Made by a program: the position numbers and the translations under genes. The notes under the pieces are model-generated. The model was given only the letters and a program-made list of their open reading frames with translations, was not told the DNA's origin and did not search any database. From NCBI GenBank assembly GCA_963817395.1, contig CAWFOC010000006.1:186001-250000 (forward strand): DNA of 64,000 nucleotides, given 5' to 3'. Numbering within the stretch: position 1 is the first letter of the stretch; each line of letters opens with the position of its first letter. The DNA comes from CAWGYQ01 sp963817395 (lineage in GTDB: Bacteria; Acidobacteriota; Vicinamibacteria; Vicinamibacterales; CAVPJW01). Positions 1 through 9,845 of the stretch are shown piece by piece.

Positions 1-2679
1 GCACGGGGATGGCTGGCTGGCCAGCGATCGCGATCGAGCCGATGGGCCAGGAGGCGCTCCGTCGCATGCTCATGGCCGCCAATATCACGCGCGGAATGAG
101 TGGAGCCTGGCTGGACCGCTGCATTCGAGACGCCGATGGGTGGCCGGGACGGCTGATAGAGCGTGTGGGCCGGCAGGAAGCGCCAGGCCGCGACCGTTCG
201 CGTGTGTTTGCGGCCGTCGCCGAGGTGTCCCCGCCGTATGCCGTCTCGAGCGAGGGCGCAACCGATTCGTCCCTTGCGAGCGAGCCGCTTCTGTCGAACC
301 GCCTGAATCGTGCCAGACAGAAGGCTGTTGATGGATGCGAACTGGCCGCGCGTGGACGCCATGCCGCAGCCGAACGCATGCTGCGCGATTCGATCGGCGC
401 GCTCATCAGGCGCGACGACCGCGAAGCCGCCGGCAGGGCTGCCGTGAACCTTGGCCGGCTTCTCCTCTCGCGCGGACGAGTTGCCGCGGCGCTCGATGCC
501 TTTGTGCTGGCACAACGAGTGCTTGAACGGCTCGAGGCGCAGCTCACCGCCATCGGGGCGGCCGTCTTCACAGGACTGGCACGGGTCGATCAAGGGCAAT
601 TCGAGGAGGCCGAGCACGTCCTTCGCGCCGCATGGCTCGCCGTTCGGCAGAGCGACGGACGAGGACTGGCGATCGCGACTCAGGCGCTGGCGCGCTGTCT
701 GCTGTGGCAAGGCCGGATCGACGAGGCGCGCCGCCTCGTTGCGTCGCCGGTCGACGATCACCGGGACGACATGAACGCGCACGCCGATCAGGTGGTGATC
801 ACAGCGGCGTTGAGGGCCCGTATCGAACTTGCCGGACTCGATGTGCATGCCGCAGGTCTTTCAGCGCACGCCGCCATTGAGCGGGCTGCCGCGATTGGTC
901 GCCCGCTAGAGCTCGCCATTGCGTCGCGCGCCAGCGCTCTCGTGCACGCGGCGTCAGGCGACCTCGACGGCGTGCGCGCGCGCATCAGAGCAGGACTGGA
1001 CGGCGCGAAACGTGCTCATGCGCCGCTGATGGCTATCAGACTCCGCACCGTCGAAGTGCGTGCTCTCGCCGCGGCAGGCCGGCATGCCGAGGCGCGCCGT
1101 GTCGCGCAGCCGCTTCAGCGCCTCCGCGTGTCCGTGTTGCCGTTGCCGCTGGCGTCGCTGGTGCGCCTGGCGCTCGACGAGGCGGGTCCTGCTGAACCGG
1201 CTCCACGAACGAACCGCGCCGCGGCCCCGCGTGCGAGGAACTGCGCGTTGTCCGTCGCCATACGTCACGAGCCGCTCGCAGGCGTTGGAGCCCGTCCCGG
1301 CCGTCATCGACGATGTCATCGACGTGCTGTATCTCTGCCAGCGCTCTGACGACGAACCTGCGGCGCTTGGCAGAGTTGGCGGAATGGTCCGCGAGCGCAC
1401 CCGTGCGGCCGGGGTGGCCTTCCTTGGCATGGCAGGCGACGCGCTGTCGGTGATCGCGGCGAGCGGCTCGCAACCGGACGAATGGGCGACAGCGCTCAGA
1501 GCCGTTCGAAGTGGAGTGCTGATTCGGCCGTCCCGGCGAGACCACGGCGTAGAGGCCGCCGTTCCCATTCGCTACGGCGCAGCTACGCTCGGCGCGCTGG
1601 CTTGTCGATGGACTACGGAAGGGCCCGCGGACGTGCCGCGAGCGGAGGCGTTGATCTCGGCCACGGCGGTGGCCTGTGCGCCCTGCGTTCAAGTGGCGCT
1701 CGATCGGCAGTCGCGTGTCGCGAGGATCGTGGCCGGCGAGCTTCGGGTACTGGGGACCAGCCGGGCGGCGGATGAACTGCGACACGCCACAGCGCGGGCG
1801 GCCGCGGCTCCATTTCCTGTGCTCGTGGAAGGCGAGAGCGGAAGCGGCAAAGAGCTTGTTGCCCGGGCGATTCATGGTCTGAGTCCGCGTCGATCGCAGC
1901 GCTTCTGCGCGGTCAACTGCGCCGCTCTACCGGACGAGCTCGTCGAGTCGGAGCTCTTCGGTCACGCACGCGGCGCATTTACCGGGGCGATGGCGCCGCG
2001 CTTGGGGCTCTTCGAGGAGGCGAACGGGGGGACGCTCTTTCTGGACGAGATTTCCGAGTTGTCGGCGCGGGCGCAGGCCAAGCTGCTCCGGGTGCTGCAG
2101 GAAGGCGAAATCCGTCGCATTGGTGAAAACGGCGCACGGCGCGTCGATGTTCGCATCGTCGCGGCCACCAACCGCACACTCACGGGCGAAGTGGAGGCGG
2201 GCCGCTTCCGGCGGGACCTTCTGTATCGGCTCGATGTGGTTCGCATCGTGGTCCCACCGCTGCGCGGCCGCATCGAAGACATTCCCGTGCTCGCGATCCA
2301 CTTCTGGGAACAGGCCTGCGCAACCATTGGGAGCCGCGCCAGTTTGTCGTCCACGACACTGGCTGCCCTCGCGCGGTACGACTGGCCGGGCAATGTGCGG
2401 GAGCTGCAGAATGCGATGGCTGCCCTGGCCGTGTCGATGCCGCGGCGAGGCAGCGTGGGTCCTTCCGCGTTGCCCGCCACCATTGGTCGACTGGTCGAGG
2501 CCAAGTCCGGGGCAACGCTCGAGGAGGCGCGTCGATCGTTCGAAGAGCGTTTCGTCCGCGCAGCGCTCGCGCGCGCGGGTGGACATCGCGGCCGCGCGGC
2601 GCGAGAGTTGGGAGTCAGCCGTCAAGGACTCGTCAAGCTGCTCGCACGGCTCGATCTTGGTGGCAAGGCGCTGCCGTAG
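1..2679 (+). CDS. TPR-GAF-sigma54 AAA+ transcriptional regulator, 5' partial, frameshifted
   Basis: This is a bacterial enhancer-binding protein that would activate sigma-54 promoters. The 5' end lies outside the window, because the frame is open to base 3. The first part (to about 1190) is helical and repeat-rich, like the TPR region of MalT-type regulators. A GAF-like segment follows (about 1380-1700). The AAA+ domain has Walker A GESGSGKE (about 1830), the sigma-54 contact loop GAFTGA (about 1972), and Walker B GTLFLDE (about 2030). A Fis-type helix-turn-helix ends the protein (about 2590-2650). The TPR part and the GAF/AAA+ part lie in different frames; one extra base between about 1195 and 1290 explains this, giving at least 891 residues once corrected. 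Two separate genes are less likely, since no start or ribosome site precedes the second part. It lies directly upstream of the peptide permease genes, which it might regulate (inference). Confidence 0.85.
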
Positions 2680-2717
2680 TCGCTCGTCTTGGTGGCCTGC
2701 TACGATACGGCAGCCAC

Positions 2718-3638
2718 GTGACTCAATTGATCGTCCGCCGCGTGCTCCTGACGATTCCGGTACTGCTGGGCGTCGCGACCCTGGTGTTTTCGCTCGTCCA
2801 CCTTGTACCCGGCGACCCGGCTCAGGCCATGCTCGGAGAAGGCGCGTCGCCCGACGACATCCAACAACTGCGAGATCGGCTTGGCCTCAACCGGCCGCTG
2901 ATCGTTCAGTACGCCGATTTTCTCGGCAGCCTCGCTCGGGGTGACCTCGGCACGTCGCTCCGTCTCGATCGCCCGGTGACGGCCGTGATCGCCGAGCGTC
3001 TGCCAGCGACAGCGGAGCTCGCGATCGCCGCAATGGGCGTCGCAGTGGCGCTGGCCCTGCCGCTCGGCATCGCCAGCGCGGTGTGGCGCGGAACCGCCGT
3101 CGATCATGGAGCCATGACGCTGGCGCTCTTGGGAATTTCGATTCCGAATTTCTGGCTCGGCCCGTTGCTGGCCATTCTGTTTGCGGTCGAACTGGGATGG
3201 CTGCCGGTATCGGGCAGGGGCAGCCTGGCCCACCTGATCCTGCCGGCCGTGTCTCTCGGGGCGGCGCTGGCCGCAATTCTGGCCAGGGTCACACGGGCGT
3301 CGATGCTCGATGAGCTCGGCGAGCAATACGTCCTGGCGGCACGCGCACGCGGAGCCTCCCGCACCCGTGCGGTCGTCCACCACGCGTTTCGAAACAGTCT
3401 CATCCCGGTGATCACGATCGTCGGCCTTCAATTTGGCGCGTTGCTGACCGGGGCCGTGATCACCGAGACAATCTTTGCGTGGCCGGGCGTTGGCCGCCTG
3501 CTCATTCAAGCCATCAGCTTTCGCGACTATCCGCTGGTGCAAGGCTGCATTCTCCTGATTGCGGTGACCTACGTGACGATGAACCTCGTGACCGACCTCC
3601 TGTACGGCGTGCTCGACCCTCGCGTACGGGCGCGATGA
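2718..3638 (+). CDS. ABC transporter permease, DppB/OppB type
   Basis: This is an inner-membrane permease subunit of a peptide or nickel-type ABC importer, 306 residues, the usual length for DppB. The N-terminal segment (residues 8-28) is the first membrane helix and is followed by the family motif VHLVPGDPA. The cytoplasmic EAA loop that contacts the ATPase is seen near residues 200-225 (ARARGASRTRAVVHHAFRNS). The GTG start at 2718 follows a TACGAT box by 11 bases. The second permease gene follows at once, but no ATPase or binding-protein gene is in the window, so these may be encoded elsewhere. The substrate cannot be assigned from sequence alone. Confidence 0.9.
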   Translation: MTQLIVRRVLLTIPVLLGVATLVFSLVHLVPGDPAQAMLGEGASPDDIQQLRDRLGLNRPLIVQYADFLGSLARGDLGTSLRLDRPVTAVIAERLPATAELAIAAMGVAVALALPLGIASAVWRGTAVDHGAMTLALLGISIPNFWLGPLLAILFAVELGWLPVSGRGSLAHLILPAVSLGAALAAILARVTRASMLDELGEQYVLAARARGASRTRAVVHHAFRNSLIPVITIVGLQFGALLTGAVITETIFAWPGVGRLLIQAISFRDYPLVQGCILLIAVTYVTMNLVTDLLYGVLDPRVRAR

Positions 3639-3648
3639 GGTGGCCGGC

Positions 3649-4477
3649 GTGAAAACGAAGATCGGGCTTCGGTATCGTCGCGGCCGCCGTCCTGGCGGCG
3701 GTGCTCGGACCATGGCTGTCGCCCTATGATCCGGCCGCGCAGGATCTGGCGCTTCGGCTCGACGGGCCGAGCTGGTCGCACCCCTTCGGACTGGACGAGC
3801 TGGGCCGCGATGTCTTCGCGCGCGTGCTCATGGGGGCGCGCATCTCCTTCGCGATCGGGCTCGTCGTCGTGGGAGTCTCGACGCTCGTTGGTCTGGCGCT
3901 CGGCTCTGTGGCCGGTTATTTCGGCGGCTGGCTCGACGACGTCTTGGGTCGCGTGATGGACGTGCTGCTGGCGTTTCCCGGCATCCTTCTGGCCATTGCG
4001 CTCGTGGCGGTCCTTGGCCCCAGCCTCGCCAACGTCGTGTTTGCCCTGTCACTGATTGGGTGGGTGAGCTACGCGCGACTGGCGCGCGGGCAGGTATTGC
4101 GGACGCGTGAGCTCGAGTTCGTTCAAGCGGCCCGGGCGATGGGCGCCAAGACAGCCCGCATCCTCGCGCGCCATGTCGTGCCATCGACGCTGCCGACGAT
4201 GGTTGTGCAGGCCACTTTGGGAATGGCGACGGTCATCATCTCGGAGGCGTCGCTCAGCTTCCTGGGACTTGGCGTGCAGCCGCCCACGCCAAGCTGGGGC
4301 ACGATGCTGAACGGCGGGCGCGCCCATTTGCTCGACGCGCCACACCTCACCGTGTTCCCGGGGGTCGCCATCGCGGCCCTCGTCCTGGGATTCAATTTTC
4401 TCGGGGACGGCCTGCGCGACAGTCTCGATCCACGACGTCTGGGCGAACGGGAGCGCTCCGTGAGCGGGTCCAGCTAG
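3649..4477 (+). CDS. ABC transporter permease, DppC/OppC type, frameshifted near start
   Basis: This is the partner permease of the DppB-type gene 10 bases upstream. The typical features are an N-terminal helix, the motif HPFGLDELGRDVFARVLMGAR, an EAA loop near 4110-4200 (ARAMGAKTARILARHVVPS), and a C-terminal LGLGVQPPTPSWG segment. The natural start is GTG at 3649, but that frame stops after about 26 codons. The first membrane helix (GIVAAAVLAAVLGPWLS) is in the next frame, so one extra base near 3662-3672 is likely. The length then becomes 275 residues. If the sequence is taken literally, the only start is GTG at 3701, which would remove most of the first helix. A sequencing indel is the simpler reading. 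Confidence 0.85.
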
Positions 4478-4484
4478 TTGCGCC

Positions 4485-5864
4485 TCAGCGCAGCCGGCGA
4501 GCGAGACGGCGCCCGGCGGCGTTCTGGGGATCCATGGCGAATGCCCGCGAGAGCGAGGCTCGCGCCCGATCGGGATCGCCGGCCGCCGCCTGCGCCTCGG
4601 CCAGCCTCACCAACAACGTGGCGTCCGGCTTCGAGAGCCTGCCGACAGCGCGTTCGAGCCAGCCGACTGCTACCTGCGGCTCGCCGAGGCTCATCGAAAG
4701 CCCACCGAGATGAACCGCGACCGATCGCCCGGAAGGATCGCCCGTGAGAACGGCGTGTTTCAGCCACGCATCTCGAGCCACCGCCAAATGTTTGAGCCGC
4801 TCGGCGACGTCGGCCAGCAGCGCGTAGGCGGCCGGGTCGACGGGCTCATGGGCCGTCGCATCCTGAAGCGTCTGTTCCGCATCCAGCAGGCGTCCATCGA
4901 GCACCAGCGCGCGAGCCAGACTTGTGAGGCTCGTGCTGTCGGCTGAGGACTGCGCGCGAACCACCTCGAGCGCGTCGAGGGCCTTCTGCAACGCGGTGCG
5001 ATCCCCGCGAGCTTCGGCGGTCTGGAGCCATACGCGGCCGAGCGCCGAGTGGACGGCCGCCTGCTGCGGGAAACGTTCGGCGGCCCCGCCGAGCGTCACG
5101 ATGGCAAGGTCGCTTCGACCGGCCTGAGCGTATGCAAGCCCCAACGCGATATGCCGCTCGACCCGGCCCGACTCGAGCCCTCGCAGCGCATCGAGCTGAT
5201 CGATGGCTTCGCGCCGGCGATCGAGCGCCGTGTAGAGATCGGCGAGCTCTTCTCGGGCCGGCGCCAGTCCGGGCGCGAGCCGCACCGCCGTCCTGAGGGC
5301 TGTCAGCGCCTCCGTAAGGTTGCCGCGCTCGCGATGGCACAGCCCAAGCAGATAGTGAGCTTCTGCGAAACGTCCATCGAGCGTGATGGCCTGTTCAAGC
5401 GGTGGCGTGGCGGTTACAGGATCGCCATCGCGGTAGTGAGCGAGCGCAAGCTTGTAGAGAATCCGGGGCGCGCGGTCGTCCAGCTGGAGATAGGCCGTGT
5501 AAAGCTCCACGGCCCTGTCGTACCGGTGCCGATCCAGATTCAGATCACCAAGCTGCTCGAGCGGCCACGGGGCTGTCGGGTCGAGCCTGGACGCCTGGCG
5601 CAGGTCCCGCAGTGCGGCGGCATCGTCGTTGCGGCGGCGGTAGGTCTCGCCCCGCTTCAGATGCGCCAGCATCGAGTCGGGCTTGAGCGCGATGGCTCCG
5701 CTGAACGCCTCGATGGCTGTGAAGCTTTGATCCTGGGTCAGGGCCACCTGCCCCTGGCTGATCAGGCGACCGTATTCCCGCTCCAGCCACGCCGAATAGA
5801 GCCCCAGCGCGAGGGCACCGCCCAACAGGGTCAGGAGAACAGAGGCAGCGACGGTGCGCTTCAT
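4485..5864 (-). CDS. Membrane-anchored TPR-repeat protein
   Basis: The protein has 459 residues. An N-terminal hydrophobic helix (about residues 5-24) acts as a membrane anchor or uncleaved signal. At least nine tetratricopeptide repeats follow, recognisable from recurring patterns such as ALKPDSMLAHLKRGETYRRR and AEAHYLLGLCHRERGNLTEAL. TPR arrays are protein-protein interaction scaffolds; no enzymatic domain is visible. It is convergent with the dppC-like gene, with only 7 bases between them, and divergent from the ECF sigma factor gene, with which it shares a short upstream region. Function unknown; a periplasmic scaffold or assembly role is a guess. Confidence 0.8.
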   Translation of the reverse strand: MKRTVAASVLLTLLGGALALGLYSAWLEREYGRLISQGQVALTQDQSFTAIEAFSGAIALKPDSMLAHLKRGETYRRRNDDAAALRDLRQASRLDPTAPWPLEQLGDLNLDRHRYDRAVELYTAYLQLDDRAPRILYKLALAHYRDGDPVTATPPLEQAITLDGRFAEAHYLLGLCHRERGNLTEALTALRTAVRLAPGLAPAREELADLYTALDRRREAIDQLDALRGLESGRVERHIALGLAYAQAGRSDLAIVTLGGAAERFPQQAAVHSALGRVWLQTAEARGDRTALQKALDALEVVRAQSSADSTSLTSLARALVLDGRLLDAEQTLQDATAHEPVDPAAYALLADVAERLKHLAVARDAWLKHAVLTGDPSGRSVAVHLGGLSMSLGEPQVAVGWLERAVGRLSKPDATLLVRLAEAQAAAGDPDRARASLSRAFAMDPQNAAGRRLARRLR

Positions 5865-5969
5865 CGACCCAGTCGGTCATGGTAGCAAAAACGGAACCTT
5901 GGGGGCGTTTCGGGGTCAAACAGTACAGAGTTCGGCCTCTGATCCGGCGACACGAGCCAGGCGAGTTGA

Positions 5970-5975
5970 TATAGT
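5970..5975 (+). promoter_or_regulatory. Candidate -10 box of the ECF sigma gene
   Basis: TATAGT lies 7 bases before the in-frame GTG at 5983. Four other genes in this window show the same close -10 to start spacing. No convincing -35 box is seen at the expected distance. If used, transcription would begin at or within a base or two of the start codon. Confidence 0.4.
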
Positions 5976-5982
5976 GCGGGAG

Positions 5983-6609
5983 GTGGAGTGGCCGGAGACT
6001 TTGGTGAAGCAGGCAGGGGCCATCGGCTGGGCGGATGTCGACAGCCGCGAAGCGACCTTGATCGGCCGCTGCGTCGCGGGCGACGAAATCGCCTGCGCCG
6101 AGCTCGTGGCCGAGCACCAGCGGATGGTGTTCAGTCTGGCCCTCCATCTGCTCGGTGAGGCTGACGAAGCGGCCGACCTTTCCCAGGAAGTCTTTCTCCG
6201 CGTCTTTCGAACGCTCGATCGTTTTCGGGGACACTCCACGTTGCGGACGTGGATCTACCGGATTGCCGTCAACCAGAGCCGCAACCGACAGCGTTGGTGG
6301 CGTCGACGTCACCGCGCCGAACAGGTGTCTCTCGACGAGCATGTGAAGATGCACGGCGATCTGCGCGGTGGCCTGCCGCAAACGGCTCCCGATCGGGTGC
6401 TGGCCAGCAAGGAGCTGGCGTCCCGAGTCTGGGAAGCACTCGACGGCCTGCCCTTCGAGCAGCGGACCGCCATCGTGCTCCGCGAAGTCGATGGACTGAG
6501 CTACGAGGAGATTGCCTACACGCTGGACATCACCGTCGGGACGGTCAAGTCGAGGCTGACGCGGGCACGACAGGCCCTGCGTGGCGCTCTCCGGGAGTGG
6601 ACCGTATGA
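5983..6609 (+). CDS. ECF-type RNA polymerase sigma factor (RpoE-like)
   Basis: This is a group 4 (ECF) sigma factor. Region 2 is clear (AEHQRMVFSLALHLLGEADE through FRGHSTLRTWIYRIAVNQSRN), as is region 4 with its helix-turn-helix (GLSYEEIAYTLDITVGTVKSRLTRAR). The start is uncertain. GTG 5983 fits a -10 box 7 bases upstream and gives 208 residues; GTG 6004 has a better Shine-Dalgarno (GGAG at 5993). Any start further upstream would place the promoter inside the gene. The stop overlaps the ATG of the next gene (GTATGA), so it is co-translated with its probable anti-sigma factor. The regulon and the signal are unknown. Confidence 0.9.
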   Translation: MEWPETLVKQAGAIGWADVDSREATLIGRCVAGDEIACAELVAEHQRMVFSLALHLLGEADEAADLSQEVFLRVFRTLDRFRGHSTLRTWIYRIAVNQSRNRQRWWRRRHRAEQVSLDEHVKMHGDLRGGLPQTAPDRVLASKELASRVWEALDGLPFEQRTAIVLREVDGLSYEEIAYTLDITVGTVKSRLTRARQALRGALREWTV

Positions 6610-7682
6610 CGCGTCTCCCGTGCACGATCGTACGGCGACGCTTGTCGGCGTTTCACGACGGCGAATTGTCCAACGAGCAACTCGTTGCGATCGATCGGCA
6701 TGTGCGGGTGTGCGATGAGTGCGCGTCAGAAGCGAGGGCGCTCGGGTCGCTGGGGAAGCATCTGAGGACGGCCGCTGAGTCTGGCGCCGGTCATCCGCGT
6801 GACTTGAGCGGGTTGGCCGGCGCCGTTGTCAGTCGATTGAAGGCGGAGCAGGACGCCTCGTTCTTCCGCCGTGCCCGGCGTGTGCTGGATGACACGCGCG
6901 TTGTGTGGGCGGTGATGGGTGCGACAGCCGCATCGGTGGTCTGCGCGTTCATCGTGCAGGGGATCCTTCTGCTGGCGGCGCAGGAACGTCCCGACTCGCT
7001 CTCCGCCCTGCTCACCACCCTGGCCTCGTCGGGCACGAATCAGAATCCCTCGACCGTCGGTGGGGGCGTGCGGCTGCCGCGGGCCTATTCAGACGCCGTC
7101 ATGGCCGCAGCCATCGCGTATCAAGGCTCGAGCGACGAGGCGGCCGTGACGCTGGCGGCCGTGGTGACGCGCGAGGGAACGGTGTCGAATGTCGAGCTGC
7201 TGGCGCTCGACGAGGGACGGCGGCCGAGCGAAGATGCGGGCGAATTGCTGAGCGTGCTCGATCAGGCATCCCTCGCACGCTTCGAGCCAGCGCGCTACGC
7301 GGGCAATCCCGTGGCCGTCAACATGGTCTGGTTGCTGGCGCGCACGACGGTGCGCGGCAACAGCCGAAGCCTGCGGAGTGCAACGGAGTGGCCGAAGCCC
7401 GTTCTGAGCGTGCCGCTCCCGCCGACTCCTTCGCAGTCCCTACCCGAGGACGCTCCTTCCGCACAACCGCCCGAGCGTCCCAACCGATCGGCGCGTACGA
7501 TCACACGCGCGATCGAGGGCGATGCTCAGCGGCTTCGCTCGGGTGTCGCTTCGCCGCGTGCTGTGGCGACGTTGTTCATCGCGTCCATCGCACGCAGGAT
7601 GACTCCTTTGGCCGCCAGATCGGCGTCGATCATCAACTCGAATTGCTCGGTGCGCGAATCGGAGATTCCGTCCTTCGGATAG
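6606..7682 (+). CDS. Anti-sigma factor with ZAS zinc motif and TonB-like C-terminal part
   Basis: This gene starts inside the stop of the ECF sigma gene, the usual sigma/anti-sigma arrangement. Residues 1-45 carry Cys6 and the HVRVCDEC signature (His32, Cys36, Cys39), the zinc-binding anti-sigma (ZAS/zf-HC2) motif. One membrane helix spans about residues 99-125. Beyond it, a periplasmic segment (AVTLAAVVTREGTVSNVELLALDE) resembles the C-terminal fold of TonB-like proteins. A proline-rich tail follows. The last roughly 155 bases overlap the 3' end of the convergent beta-propeller gene, and the tail there is low-complexity and basic. The true end may therefore be earlier, with an undetected frame error. 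The predicted role is to hold the sigma factor at the membrane. Confidence 0.8.
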   Translation: MTRLPCTIVRRRLSAFHDGELSNEQLVAIDRHVRVCDECASEARALGSLGKHLRTAAESGAGHPRDLSGLAGAVVSRLKAEQDASFFRRARRVLDDTRVVWAVMGATAASVVCAFIVQGILLLAAQERPDSLSALLTTLASSGTNQNPSTVGGGVRLPRAYSDAVMAAAIAYQGSSDEAAVTLAAVVTREGTVSNVELLALDEGRRPSEDAGELLSVLDQASLARFEPARYAGNPVAVNMVWLLARTTVRGNSRSLRSATEWPKPVLSVPLPPTPSQSLPEDAPSAQPPERPNRSARTITRAIEGDAQRLRSGVASPRAVATLFIASIARRMTPLAARSASIINSNCSVRESEIPSFG

Positions 7683-9770
7683 ATCGCCCGCCACCGATCC
7701 GCATCCAGCGAATACTCCACACGCTGCACCGCAGACTGATCGTCGCGGACCTCGAAGCTCAACACCGATCGGGTACCTTCGCGTCGAAGACCAGTCACCG
7801 CGATGAGCGGCGGCGCGTTGTCGATGTCGAACGCGATGCTCTCCATCTCGCCGGCGAGCGCGCTTCCCGGCGGATTGGCCGGACCGTCCGAGGCGACAAT
7901 CTTCAGGAGGTAGGTGCCGTTCGGGACCGACGTCGTATCCCACACGACGATCGGATCCGGCAGGCCGCGTTTGAGGGGCTTCCAGGCCGTTTCCCCTTCG
8001 CGGCGATAAAGCACGTCGTACTGGAGCTCGTCGTCGTTGGCGTCCTCCGCCTTCCAGACGAACGTCTGCAGGCCCTTCTGGTAAATCCGCCGGCCGAGCG
8101 CGGGTGCGCCCCCCGTCATGGGAGTCGGGCCCGATTGGCTTGACGGCGGCCGTCGGTCGGCGGTCGAGTCGCCGTAGCCGGCGATCTCCAGTTCTCCGGT
8201 CGAGAACGGCTTCTGGAACACGGTGCCCGGAGGATGGACCGTGATGGATGACAGCTCGGGCCTGATGTTGCGCTGCAGATAGGCCGCCGTGACAGAGGTC
8301 AGCACCGGTGTGGCGTCCTGTCCCGTGAGTGTCGCGCGCCACTGCAGGTAACGGGCCTTGGGGCTCACAATCTGTGTGCCGTCCGAGTCAGGGTAGACCG
8401 GGCTCCACGAGCTCCACGTATCGTCGGGAATCTTGGTGTTGCCTGACCGCGTCGAGATCTCGACCCGGCTCGCGGCGGGCGTCGAGGCGCGCCAGCTGAT
8501 AGTGCCCCAGGTTGCGACGGTCTGCGCGTCCCGCACCTCGGATTCGTAGGTACCACGCGTCGCGTAGCCGCTTGAGAGCTTGAACAGCTTGCCCGGGTTT
8601 GCGGTGGCGTAGTAGCGAGTACCCTTCGCGTCGCGCAGAAACATCGTGACCTGCTGGGCGGCGGCGCGCGTGAGCAGCGCGGGGCGGGCCGGGTCGCCGG
8701 CCACCCGGAAGATCTTGCCGTTCGGCCCGGTCGCGATCAAGAGCGCCCCGTCGGGCTCGAAGGCGAGGTCGTAGGGCGAATCGTCCCGCGATTCCCAGAG
8801 GACATCCCATTGACCGTCGGGATTGATCCGGTACACCGCGCCCTTGGGGCTTCGCCGGTCCTCCCGAACGGGTGGACCTGCCTGCGGCGCCGACGGCATT
8901 GACACATCGACGATGGACATCGACGTGACCTCGGTGGTCACCGTGGCAATAGGGGCCGAGCTTTGTGTCGTTTCCGTGGGCCGACGATCGAGGACCGGCC
9001 GATCCTCGCCGGCGCCCTGTCCGTTCACGGCTGTGGCGAAGAGCGCCCCCTTGTCGTCGACGCGGAGCGAGTGGATCTCCTGAAACGGCGAGTCGAGCAG
9101 GACGAACGCGCGTCCCTGGCCGTCCACGCGGAGTATCTGGCCAGGCGATTCGGTGCCGAGCAGCAACTCACCATCTCGATCGAATGCCAGCGAGACCGTG
9201 TGCGTCGCCTTGGCGCGGTAGAACGGCTCGCCTTTGCCGTCGGGGCCCACCTTGTACACCGTGCCCTTCTCGCCGGTTGCGACGAACAGGGAGCCGGCCG
9301 GATCGACCGCCAGGGCCCAGATGTACCGATCGTCGGGATCGAAGAAGACGGATGAGGCTCCCGCCGGGCGTCACTTTGTAGACTTTGCCGTCGGGAGACG
9401 TTCCGACATACAGGCTGGCGTCCGGGCCGATCGCCAGCGCGTGCACTTCGAGCTCCGCGGCATCGAAAAAGACCGTGCCCTTCCCGGCAGGATCCACCCT
9501 GAAGACCTTGCCTTCATTGCCGCTGCCCGCGTAAATCGAGCCGTCGGGGCCCGCCATGAGCGTCCACAGAAATGGCGTGGTGCTCTCATACACCAGGTCG
9601 GTCGCGGGGCCGAGCACCATGCGTCCGTGGATGTCGATCGAGAGGTTCTCGGTCTCTCCTCGGAGCAGTTCGCTCTGCGTCGATACCATCCAGAAGGTTG
9701 GCGTCGCCGCGCGAAGACCAGTGCCGATGACGCCGGCGAGGGCGAGCGCCATGAAAATTCGCTTGTACAT
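7526..9770 (-). CDS. Exported beta-propeller (SMP-30/YVTN-like) protein, frameshifted
   Basis: This is a large exported protein of about 747 residues after correction. The start at 9770 gives a signal peptide (MYKRIFMALALAGVIGTGLRA). The N-terminal half has repeated blades of the form GPDGSIYAGSGNEGKVFRVDPAGKG and GPDASLYVGTSPDGKVYKV, typical of six- or seven-bladed propellers. The C-terminal half looks like fibronectin- or Y_Y_Y-type beta domains (DNAPPLIAVTGLRREG). The frame changes at about 9358: removing one base in GGGAGCCTCATCC joins the two parts smoothly as GGSSSVFFDPDDRYIWALAVD. It is the second gene after the S55 protease gene on the same strand, 75 bases downstream, probably as one operon. 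Ligand unknown. Confidence 0.75.
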
Positions 9771-9845
9771 GACTGAACCGTGCCTGATGAATGACCCGCT
9801 GGTCGGGTCGAGCCGGAAGTCGGGGATCACACGACTGGGCTGCGG

